NCBI GenBank assembly: GCA_947044405.1
Contig: CAMRHE010000463.1
Coordinates: 1,177,001 to 1,241,000 of the forward strand
Direction: 5' to 3'
DNA: 64,000 bases
Origin: Leptodactylus fallax
Taxonomy: Eukaryota > Chordata > Amphibia > Anura > Leptodactylidae
The notes under the pieces are model-generated. The model searched no databases and was not told the origin of the DNA. It saw nothing but the letters and a program-made list of their open reading frames with translations. A program made the translations under genes and the position numbers. Shown here piece after piece: positions 1-9,800 of the stretch (positions are counted from its first letter, which is position 1; every line of letters begins with the position of its first letter).

Positions 1-1396
1 TGAGATGAATCACAGACCCTTCACTATCTCCACCATTACTGTAATGCCACCACCTTATATAGTGTATATGACATCAGACCTATGCACTTTATGATGCAGA
101 TGAATTACAGACCTTTCACCGTCTCCAACATTACTGTAATGTCACCTTATATAGTGTATATGACATCAGCACTGAGTGCTCTGTATGATGCAGTGAGGTG
201 AATCACAGACCCTTCACTATCTCCACCATTACTGTAATGTCACCTTATATAGTGTATATGACATCAGACGTGCTCTGTATAATGCAGTGAGATGAATCAC
301 AGACCCTTCACTATCTCCACCATTACTGTAATGCCACCTTATATAGTGTATATGACATCAGACCTGTGCTCTGTATGATGTAGTGAGATGAATCACAGAC
401 CCTTCACTATCTCCACCATTACTGTAATGTCACCTTATATAGTGTATATGACATCAGACCTGTGCTCTGTATGATGCAGTGAGATGAATCACAGACCCTT
501 CACTATCTCCACCATTACTGTAATGTCACCTTATATAGTGTATATGACATCAGACCTGTGCTCTGTATGATGCAGTGAGATGAATCATAGACCCTTCACT
601 ATCTCCACCATTACTGTAATGTCACCTTATATAGTGTATATGACATCAGACCTGTGCTCTGTGTGATGCAGTGAGATGAATCACAGACCCTTCACTATCT
701 CCACCATTACTGTAATGTCACCTTATATAGTGTATATGACATCAGACCTGTGCTCTGTATGATGCAGTGAGATGAATCATAGACCCTTCACTATCTCCAC
801 CATTACTGTAATGTCACCTTATATAGTGTATATGACATCAGACCTGTGCTCTGTATGATGCAGGGAGATGAATCACAGACCCATCACTATCTCCACCATT
901 ACTGTAATGTCACCTTATATAGTGTATATGACATCATCACTGAGTGCTCTGTATGATGCAGTGAGGTGAATCACAGACCCTTCACTATCTCCACCATTAC
1001 TGTAATGTCACCTTATATAGTGTATATGACATCAGACCTGTGCTCTGTATGATGCAGTGAGATGAATCACAGACCCCTCACTATCTCCACCATTACTGTA
1101 ATGTCACCTTATATAGTGTATATGACATCATCACTGAGTGCTCTGTATGATGCAGTGAGATGAATCACAGACCCCTCACTATCTCCACCATTACTGTAGT
1201 CACCTTATATAGTGTATATGACGTCAGCACTGAGTGCTCTGTATTATGTAGTGAGATGAATCACAGACCCCTCACTATCTCCACCATTACTGTAATGCCA
1301 TCTTATATAGTGTATATGACATCAGACCTGTGCTCTGTATGATGCAGTGAGATGAATCACAGACCCTTCACTATCTCCACCATTACTGTAATGACT
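1..1396. repeat. Minisatellite, 96-bp unit, about 14.5 copies
   Basis: The motif GAGATGAATCACAGACCC recurs every 96 bases (for example at 385, 481 and 577). Most copies differ only by single bases, or by a short swap between ATCAGACCTGTGCTCTG and ATCAGCACTGAGTGCTCTG. The array starts before the window. The short open frame inside it is repeat-derived and no gene is supported. Confidence 0.95.
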
Positions 1397-2045
1397 CATG
1401 CTCTATGACATCAGCACTGTACGGTGTCCACCTACTACTGACTATTGGCTGAGGGGTTGTCAGCTGATGTCAGGTGGTGCTAGAGCGCCACACAGTGACT
1501 CATACATGTGTCTCTTCTGTATTTCCTGCTCAAATGTGTGGCAACTGCCATTTTAGTTCGTCTGAGATGAATTGCCACTTGTTTGGTTTAGTTAAAAACT
1601 GAAAAATTTGGAATATTCGCGTTGAACCAGTTTTGTGACAAAGCGGTTTGACCATCTCTAGTCATGTTCTCCACATCACAATCTAAACACTGACTGTTCT
1701 CATACAATTTATTAAGAGGAACATTTTCTTTATTATTTTTTGTGCATTTTCTTAGCACCTTACGAGAAAAGATGGTGTCAGTGAAAACAGATGACAGAAT
1801 AGAGAGGCTTCTGTAAAGGGGTGAAATGCGCTGAACACTGGCTCTCTGTCACAGTGTCACTGTCAGAGGTAACATCATCCTGCTGTGACTGACATGATAA
1901 GTGATCCATCCAGTCCACAATGTCATCTGGTATCTCCATAATAATACACCTACAGAAGGGAATGGGCAACTGTGACTGCTGCTATTGGCCTGGTGGCTGG
2001 TGCTGATGGTGTTGGTGCTGATACCTGCGCTACAGTGGCCTACAT
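1397..2045. other. Non-repetitive spacer, no gene seen
   Basis: This is AT-rich single-copy-looking sequence between two arrays. No coding exon, RNA gene or transposon terminus could be recognised. The 63-codon open frame on the minus strand (1778-1969) resembles nothing I know. Confidence 0.6.
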
Positions 2046-4300
2046 TCTTACTGGCTGTGTCTTTTCTCTATGTCCGGTGTCTCTTCTCTATGTCCGGTGT
2101 CTCTTCTCTATGTCCGGTATCTCTTCTCTACGTCCGGTATCTCTTCTCTACGTCCGGTTTCTTTTCTCTATGTCCGGTTTCTCATCTCTATGTCCGGTTT
2201 CTCATCTCTATGTCCGGTTTCTTTTCTCTATGTCCGGTTTCTTTTCTCTATGTCCGGTTTCTTTTCTCTATGTTCGGTTTCTTTTCTCTATGTCCAGTTT
2301 CTTTTCTCTATGTCCAGTTTCTCATCTCTATGTCCGGTTTCTTTTCTCTATGTTCGGTTTCTTTTCTCTATGTCCAGTTTTTTTTTCTCTATGTCCGGTT
2401 TCTTTTCTCTATGTCTGGTTTCTCATCTCTATGTCCGGTTTCTCTTCTATATGTCCGGTGTCTCTTCTCTATGTCTGGTTTCTCATCTATATGTCCGGTG
2501 TCTCTTCTCTATGTCTGGTTTCTCATCTATATGTCCGGTGTCTCTTCTCTGTGTTCTGAATCTCTTCTCTTTATTTGGTGTCTCTTCTCTATGTCCACTT
2601 GCTCTTCTCTATGTCCAGTTTCTCATCTCTATGTCCGGTTTCTTTTCTCTATGTCCGGTGTCTCTTCTCTATGTCCAGTTTCTCATGTCTATGTCCGGTA
2701 TCTCTTCTCTATGTCCGCTTGCTCTTCTCTATGTCCGGTTTCTCATCTCTATGTCCGGTTTCTTTTCTCTATGTCCGGTTTCTCATCTCTATGTCCGGTT
2801 TCTCATCTCTATGTCCGGTTTCTTTTCTCTATGTCCGGTTTCTTTTCTCTATGTCCGGTTTCTTTTCTCTATGTCCGATTTCTTTTCTCTATGTCCGATG
2901 TCTCATCTTTATGTCCAGTTTCTCATCTCTATGTCCGGTTTCTTTTCTCTATGTTCGGTTTCTTTTCTCTATGTCCGGTTTTTTTTCTCTATGTCCAGTT
3001 TCTTTTCTCTATGTCTGGTTTCTCATCTCTATGTCCGGTTTCTCTTCTATATGTCCGGTGTCTCTTCTCTATGTCTGGTTTCTCATCTATATGTCCGGTG
3101 TCTCTTCTCTATGTCTGGTTTCTCATCTATATGTCTGGTGTCTCTTCTCTGTGTTCTGAATCTCTTCTCTTTATTTGGTGTCTCTTCTCTATGTCCACTT
3201 GCTCTTCTCTATGTCCAGTTTCTCATCTCTATGTCCGGTTTCTTTTCTCTATGTCCGGTGTCTCTTCTCTATGTCCAGTTTCTCATCTCTATGTCCGGTG
3301 TCTCTTCTCTATGTCCGGTATCTCTTCTCTATGTCCGCTTGCTCTTCTCTATGTCCGGTTTCTCATCTCTATGTCCGGTTTCTTTTCTCTATGTCCGATG
3401 TCTCATCTTTATGTCCAGTTTCTCATCTCTATGTCCGGTTTCTTTTCTCTATGTTCGGTTTCTTTTCTCTATGTCCAGTTTTTTTTTCTCTATGTCCGGT
3501 TTCTTTTCTCTATGTCTGGTTTCTCATCTCTATGTCCGGTTTCTCTTCTATATGTCCGGTGTCTCTTCTCTATGTCTGGTTTCTCATCTATATGTCCGGT
3601 GTCTCTTCTCTATGTCTGGTTTCTCATCTATATGTCCGGTGTCTCTTCTCTGTGTTCTGAATCTCTTCTCTTTATTTGGTGTCTCTTCTCTATGTCCACT
3701 TGCTCTTCTCTATGTCCAGTTTCTCATCTCTATGTCCGGTTTCTTTTCTCTATGTCCGGTGTCTCTTCTCTATGTCCAGTTTCTCATCTCTATGTCCGGT
3801 GTCTCTTCTCTATGTCCGGTGTCTCTTCTCTATGTCCGCTTGCTCTTCTCTATGTCCGGTTTCTCATCTCTATGTCCGGTTTCTTTTCTCTATGTCCGAT
3901 GTCTCATCTTTATGTCCAGTTTCTCATCTCTATGTCCGGTTTCTCATCTCTATGTCCGGTTTCTCATCTCTATGTCCGGTTTCTCATCTCTGTATCCGGT
4001 TTCTCATCTCTGTGTCCGGTTTCACTTCTCTATGTCCAGTTTCTCTTCTCTATTTCCGATTTCTCATTTCTATGTCCGGTTTCTCTTCTCTATGTCCGGT
4101 TTCTTTTCTCTATGTCCGGTTTCACTTCTCTATGTCCGGTTTCTCTTCTCTATTTCCGATTTCTCATCTCTATGTCCAGTTTCTCATCTCTATGTCCGGT
4201 TTCTTTTCTCTATGTCTGATGTCTCTTCTCTATGTCCGGTTTCTCTTCCCTATGTCCAGTTTTTCATCTCTATGTCCGGTCTCTCTTCTGTATGTCTCTT
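2046..4300. repeat. Minisatellite, 20-bp unit, about 112 copies
   Basis: The unit is TCTCTTCTCTATGTCCGGTT, with variants TCATCTCT, TTTTCTCT, CCAGTT and CCGGTG. The array is pyrimidine-rich on the + strand. The unit has no stop codon in any forward frame and 20 is not a multiple of three, so frames of up to 819 codons arise with a 20-residue period built of SLCPVSLLYVR-like blocks. Larger blocks are duplicated: the marker TGTTCTGAATCTC occurs at 2552, 3152 and 3653. Confidence 0.95.
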
Positions 4301-4560
4301 CTTGGCCACTGTGTGCCATGCTGTGTTTGTCTCTTTTATATGTCAGTATATTCAGGACTCGCACAGGCTGCAGTATAATAATGTGGGGAGATATACTAAT
4401 CACAGTGCTTCAGAATTCTGGCATAATTTTTATCAAAAAACTGTTTGGCCTCCCTTGTGCCACATGAAGTGTTTTAGATACTTTTATGGCTTGGGTTGTG
4501 GCTTTGTGATAAAAGGTGTGGTCTCATAGGGAGTTGGTGTGGCTTAAGCTGTGATACAGT
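4301..4560. other. Spacer, no gene seen
   Basis: This is ordinary sequence after the 20-bp array. The last forward open frame of the array runs into it and ends at 4529, without similarity to a known protein. Confidence 0.5.
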
Positions 4561-4705
4561 GCACCATTGAGACATCAATAGTGCAATCAACTGAGCCATC
4601 AACAGTGCTAAATACTGAGCCATAAACAGTGTTAACCACTGAGTCACTAATACTGTTAACCACTGAGCCCCTAATAGTATTAACCGCTGAGTCACTAATT
4701 GAGGT
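4561..4705 (-). repeat. Degenerate short tandem repeat, about 24-bp unit
   Basis: About six diverged copies of CACTGAGTCACTAATACTGTTAAC. Read on the minus strand the unit contains GACTCAGTGGTTAACA, which resembles the A-box segment TGGCTCAGTGGTTAGCA of the 27.6-29.9 kb array. It lies directly next to a tRNA-like element, so it probably grew from the same interspersed repeat family (inference). A smaller relic of the same motif lies at about 6080-6140. Confidence 0.7.
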
Positions 4706-4770
4706 CACTAGGTCTTGAACCCTTGACTTCCCAGCCATGTTCTGCAGCCTTGACCATTAGGCCATTGTAG
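4705..4770 (-). repeat. tRNA-like head of a SINE-type repeat
   Basis: On the minus strand, an A-box-like TGGCCTAATGG (4754-4764) is followed about 33 bases later by a B-box-like GGTTCAAGACC (4711-4721). This is the normal arrangement of an internal RNA polymerase III promoter. The surrounding cloverleaf is not well preserved and no anticodon arm can be defended. I read it as a tRNA-derived SINE remnant, not a functional tRNA gene. Confidence 0.5.
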
Positions 4771-5035
4771 AAGCATGTTTATTCTTTGCCTTGCTTAGCC
4801 TGGTCCTTTCTATTGGAATGATTAGCTTATGGATCTCACCTGATCTGTGGCCAATCACAGTATAGTAGCATAGAAAAAGCATGTGCCCACACTGGTGCCT
4901 CTGGTTAGTGTAATATTGGCACCTTGTAGGTGCTGGACACAACCAGGGAGGTCCGGTAGGATACTCTCCCGTTCTTGGTGTGATAAGTTGCAGCTCACCC
5001 CAGGACCACTTGGCCGTAGGTCAGTGGTAATAATA
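4771..5035. other. Spacer, no gene seen
   Basis: No recognisable gene or repeat terminus was found. Confidence 0.5.
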
Positions 5036-5244
5036 GTAATATAAAGATCGAAAAGAAGAAAAAAAGGTGGGGGATTACATGAGCGCTGCTATATCCGGTA
5101 AACACGTTTTTTAAGTGGAATAAAAGCTTTGGATCTATCGTTTATGAGTGATCCTCCTTCACACATTTTTTTAACGTGTTTACCGGATATAGCAGCGCTC
5201 ATGTAGTCCCCCTCCTTTTTTCTTCTTCTCTATCTATATATTAC
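5036..5244. mobile_element. Hairpin (foldback/MITE-like) element
   Basis: The two ends form a long imperfect inverted repeat. The arm near 5070-5107 (core ATGAGCGCTGCTATATCCGG followed by TAAACACG) pairs with its complement near 5174-5207. Similarity continues outward through the GAAGAAAAAAAGG / CCTTTTTTCTTC tracts to GTAATATA / TATATTAC at the borders. The loop is only about 65 bases and has no coding capacity. This fits a non-autonomous DNA transposon or foldback element. The family is not known to me, and no clear target-site duplication was found beyond the inverted ends. Confidence 0.65.
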
Positions 5245-5344
5245 AATCACAGTATAGCAATCCCTATATAACCCCACAGCTTACTCCATCCTGTGCCTGA
5301 TTATTCTGGCTGTCTGCTTCCTGTTTGCCCTGAGCCTCACCATT
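5245..5344. other. Short spacer before the 48-bp array
   Basis: This contains CTGTCTGCTTCCTGTTTGCC, sequence of interspersed-repeat type that leads straight into the array. No gene is seen. Confidence 0.4.
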
Positions 5345-5965
5345 ACTCTACTGCTCCTGTGTACCGAACTCTGCATACGTCTGACTATGGCTGATCTACT
5401 GCTCCTGTGTACCGAACTCTGCATACGTCTGACTATGGCTGATCTACTGCTCCTGTGTACCGAACTCTGCATACGTCTGACTATGGCTGATCTACTGCTC
5501 CTGTGTACTGAACGATGCATACGTCTGACTATGGCTGATCTACTGCTCCTGTGTACCGAATCCTGCATATGTCTGACTATGGCTGATCTACTGCTCCTGT
5601 GTACCGAACTCTGCATACGTCTGACTATGGCTGATCTACTGCTCCTGTGTACCGAACTCTGCATACGTCTGACTATGGCTGATCTACTGCTCCTGTGTAC
5701 CGAACTCTGCATACGTCTGACTATGGCTGATCTACTGCTCCTGTGTACCGAACTCTGCAAACGTCTGACTATGGCTGATCTACTGCTCCTGTGTACCGAA
5801 TCCTGCATATGTCTGACTACGGCTGATCTACTGCTCCTGTGTACCGAACTCTGCATACGTCTGACTATGGCTGATCTACTGCTCCTGTGTACCGAACTCT
5901 GCATACGTCTGACCACAGCTGATCTACTGCTCCTCTGTACCGACTCCTGCATACGTCTGACCACG
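5345..5965. repeat. Minisatellite, 48-bp unit, about 13 copies
   Basis: The unit begins CTACTGCTCCTGTGTACCGA and ends with ACTATGGCTGAT. Because 48 is a multiple of three, both strands stay open, giving peptides with a 16-residue period (MADLLLLCTELCIRLT on +, RSAIVRRMQSSVHRSS on -). Perfect frame-keeping follows from the unit length alone. There is no start context, splice signal or family similarity to support a protein. Confidence 0.92.
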
Positions 5966-6139
5966 GTTGCTTCTTACCCCTGAGGTACTATTCCTGTGAT
6001 TTAACTCCTCAGCTACTACTGTTTAAGTACTGTGCCATTGCCTCAGAAATTGGACTCCAGATCTGATAACTAGCATGGTTACACTAATAGTGCTAACCAC
6101 TGAGTCACTAATATTCCTAACCACTGAGTCACTAATAGT
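5966..6139. other. Spacer with a relic tandem repeat
   Basis: At 6080-6140 three copies of CTAACCACTGAGTCACTAAT occur, the same motif as at 4561-4705. No gene is seen. Confidence 0.5.
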
Positions 6140-6648
6140 GCTAATCATACTGGAAACATCAAAAACCCTCATTGTCGCTCTGATTCTCTCTCGTCTTCAC
6201 TATTACAATTCTCTTCTAATTCTTCTTCCTCTTACTATACTCTCCCCACTACAATCTGTCCTGAATGTGGCCGCCAGACTCCTCTTTCTGCCAAACCGGT
6301 ACACAGATGCATCTACCTGGTGTCAGTCACTGTATTGGTTGCCCATCCATCACAGAATACAATATAAAACTATCACACTGACCCACAAATCCATCCATAG
6401 CGCTGCGCCCCTATATCTCCTCTCTAGTCACTGTCTACTGCCCTAACCGTCCTCTCTGTTCTGCCAATGACCTTAGACTTGTATCCTCTGTTATCCAATC
6501 ATCCCATTCCTGTCTCCAAGACTTTTCTCAAGCTGCACCGGTGCTCTGGAACGCTTTACCCCAGACAATCCGATTAATCCCCAACTACAGAATCTTCAAA
6601 ACTGCTCTAAAATCACTTCTGTATGATCAGGCTTATCATGTGCCCTGA
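6140..6648 (+). pseudogene. LINE (L2/CR1-type) reverse transcriptase, C-terminal remnant
   Basis: The translation contains the hallmark C-terminal blocks of non-LTR retrotransposon ORF2 proteins. LSRLHYYNSLL (cf. SRLDYCNSLL) is followed by LSPLQSVLNVAARLL, SLYWLPIHHRIQYK and LTHKSIHSAAPLYL. After a frame change near 6420 come AAPVLWNALPQTIRLIP and YRIFKTALKSLLYDQAY, ending at TGA 6646-6648. The catalytic FADD region and the endonuclease domain are absent, so the copy is 5'-truncated as is usual for LINE insertions, and the frameshift makes it dead. The following sequence to 21935 is its 3' UTR. I assign it to the L2/CR1 group from memory of these motifs; the exact clade needs a phylogeny. Confidence 0.85.
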
Positions 6649-6880
6649 TCACAGTGTAGTGTGCGGAGGTGCAGAACAATAACACCTTTTATCCTTCCTC
6701 CTCTGTTCCTCAGATCCGGCCCCTCCATCTAGAAGTTACCCTGCACTCCTTACACTTAGTATCTGTTTATTCACAGATACTGGCTGGTGACGGCTCATAC
6801 AGCTTTAGTTACACAACCTTTTCTATTACAAAATGGCCGGACCATGGCAGCAAACAAGCCCTCTGACCTCTTGTATCCCC
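6649..6880 (+). mobile_element. LINE 3' UTR, proximal part
   Basis: This is continuous with the reverse transcriptase remnant and leads into the first TAGATTGTAAGCTCTTG unit near 6891. That motif is a familiar part of frog and fish L2-like LINE 3' ends. No separate gene is supported. Confidence 0.65.
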
Positions 6881-9800
6881 CTATCTCCTCATAGATTGTA
6901 AGCTCTTGTATCCTCTCTATCTCCTCATAGATTGTAAGCTCTTGTGAGCAGGGCCCTCACTCCTCTTGTGTCCTCTCTATCTCCTCATAGACTGTAAGCT
7001 CTTGTGAGCGGGGCCCTCACTCCTCTTGTGTCCTCCTATCTCCTCATAGATTGTAAGCTCTTGTGAGCGGGGTCCTCACTCCTCTTGTGTCCTCCTCCTG
7101 CTATCTCCTCATAGATTGTAAGCTCTTGTGAGCGGGGCCCTCACTCCTCTTGTGTCCTCCTCCTATCTCCTCATAGATTGTAAGCTCTTGTGAGCAGGGC
7201 CCTCACTCCTCTTGTGTCCTCCTATAGCCTCATAGACGGTAAGCTCTTGTGAGCGGGGCCCTCACTCCTGTTGTGTCCCCCTATCTCCTCATAGATTGTA
7301 AGCTCTTGTGAGCGGGGTCCTCACTCCTCTTGTGTCCTCCTCTCTATCTCCTCATAGATTGTAAGCTCTTGTGAGCGGGGCCCTCACTCCTCTTGTGTCC
7401 TCTCTATCTCCTCATAGATTGTAAGCTCTTGTGAGCGGGGTCCTCACTCCTCTTGTGTCCTCCTCTCTGTCTCCTCATAGATTGTAAGCTCTTGTGAGCG
7501 GGGCCCTCAATCCTCTTGTGTCCTCCTCCTATCTCCTCATAGATTGTAAGCTCTTGTGAGCGGGGCCCTCACTCCTCTTGTGTCCTCCTCCTATCTCCTC
7601 ATAGATTGTAAGCTCTTGTGAGCGGGGCCCTCACTTCTCTTGTGTCCTCCTCTCTATCTCCTCATAGATTGTAAGCTCTTGTGAGCGGGGTCCTCACTCC
7701 TCTTGTGTCCTCCTCCTATCTCCTCACAGAATGTAAGCTCTTGTGAGCGAGGTCCTCACTCCTCTTGTGTCCTCCTCTCTATCTCCTCATAGATTGTAAG
7801 CTCTTGTGAGCGGGGCCCTCACTCCTCTTGTGTCCTCCTCTATCTCCTCATAGATTGTAAGCTCTTGTGAGCGGGGCCCTCACTCCTCTTGTGTCCTCCC
7901 CTTATCTCCTCATAGATTGTAAGCTCTTGTGAGCGGGGTCCTCACTCCTCTTGTGTCCTCCTCCTATCTCCTCATAGATTGTAAGCTCTTGTGAGCGGGG
8001 CCCTCACTCCTCTTGTGTCCTTCTATCTCCTCATAGATTGTAAGCTCTTGTGAGCGGGGTCCTCACTCCTCTTGTGTCCTCTCTATCTCCTCATAGATTG
8101 TAAGCTCTTGTGAGCGGGGCCCTCACTCCTCTTGTGTCCTCCTCCTATTTCCTCATAGATTGTAAGCTCTTGTGAGCTTGGTCCTCACTCCTCTTGTGTC
8201 CTCCTCCTATCTCCTCATAGATTGTAAGCTCTTGTGAGCAGGGCCCTCACTCCTCTTGTGTCCTCCTATAGCCTCATAGACGGTAAGCTCTTGTGAGCGG
8301 GGTCCTCACTCCTCTTGTGTCCTCCTCCTATCTCCTCATAGATTGTAAGCTCTTGTGAGCGAGGTCCTCACTCCTCTTGTGTCCTCCTCCTATCTCCTCA
8401 TAGATTACAAGCTCTTGTGAGCGGGGCCCTCACTCCTGTTGTGTCCCCCTATCTCCTCATAGATTGTAAGCTCTTGTGAGCGGGGTCCTCACTCCTCTTG
8501 TGTCCTCCTCTCTATCTCCTCATAGATTGTAAGCTCTTGTGAGCGGGGCCCTCACTCCTCTTGTGTCCTCTCTATCTCCTCATAGATTGTAAGCTCTTGT
8601 GAGCGGGGTCCTCACTCCTCGTGTCCTCCTCTCTGTCTCCTCATAGATTGTAAGCTCTTGTGAGCGGGGCCCTCAATCCTCTTGTGTCCTCTCTATCTCC
8701 TCATAGACTGTAAGCTCTTGTGAGCAGGGTCCTCACTCCTCTTGTGTCCTCCTCTCTATCTCCTCATACATTGTAAGCTCTTGTGAGTGGGGCCCTCACT
8801 TCTCTTGTGTCCTCCTCCTATCTCCTCATAGATTGTAAGCTCTTGTGAGCGGGGCCCTCACTCCTCTTGTGTCCTCATCCTATCTCCTCATAGATTGTAA
8901 GCTCTTGTGAGCTTGGTCCTCACTCCTCTTGTGTCCTCCTCCTATCTCCTCATAGATTGTAAGCTCTTGTGAGCGGGGTCCTCACTCCTCTTGTGTCCTC
9001 CTATAGCCTCATAGATTGTAAGCTCTTGTGAGCGGGGCCCTCACTCCTCTTGTGTCCTCCTCCTATCTCCTCATAGATTGTAAGCTCTTGTGAGCGGGGT
9101 CCTCACTCCTCTTGTGTCCTCCTATCTCCTCATAGATTGTAAGCTCTTGTGAGCGGGGTCCTCACTCCTCTTGTGTCCTCCTCCTATCTCCTCATAGATT
9201 GTAAGCTCTTGTGAGCGGGGCCCTCACTCCTCTTGTGTCCTCTCTATTTCCTCATAGATTGTAAGCTCTTGTGAGCAGGGCACTCACTCCTCTTGTGTCC
9301 TCCTCCTATCTCCTCATAGATTGTAAGCTCTTGTGTCCAGGCCCTCACTCCTCTTGTGTCCTTCTATCTCCTCATAGATTGTAAGCTCTTGTGAGAGGGG
9401 TCCTCACTCCTCTTGTGTCCTCCTCTCTGTCTCCTCATAGATTGTAAACTCTTGTGAGCGGGGCCCTCAATCCTCTTGTGTCCTCTCTATCTCCTCATAG
9501 ACTGTAAGCTCTTGTGAGCAGGGTCCTCACTCCTCTTGTGTCCTCCTCTCTATCTCCTCATACATTGTAAGCTCTTGTGAGCGGGGCCCTCACTTCTCTT
9601 GTGTCCTCCTCTCTATCTCCTCATAGATTGTAAGCTCTTGTGAGCGGGGCCCTCACTCCTCTTGTGTCCTCCTCCTATCTCCTCACAGATTGTAAGCTCT
9701 TGTGAGCGGGGCCCTCACTTCTCTTGTGTCCTCCTCTCTATCTCCTCATAGATTGTAAGCTCTTGTGAGCGGGGTCCTCACTCCTCTTGTGTCCTCCTCC

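Noticed and set aside
1985..4529. Forward open frames of 744 and 819 codons
   Set aside because: They consist only of the stop-free 20-bp repeat read in three frames, with a 20-residue period. There is no start context, splice logic or family similarity.
4705..4770. Functional tRNA gene
   Set aside because: A and B boxes are present, but no defendable cloverleaf, anticodon arm or T-run terminator. A SINE remnant fits better.
5281..5983. Overlapping 227- and 198-codon frames on opposite strands
   Set aside because: Both come from the 48-bp repeat, whose length divisible by three keeps any frame open. There is no independent evidence for a protein.
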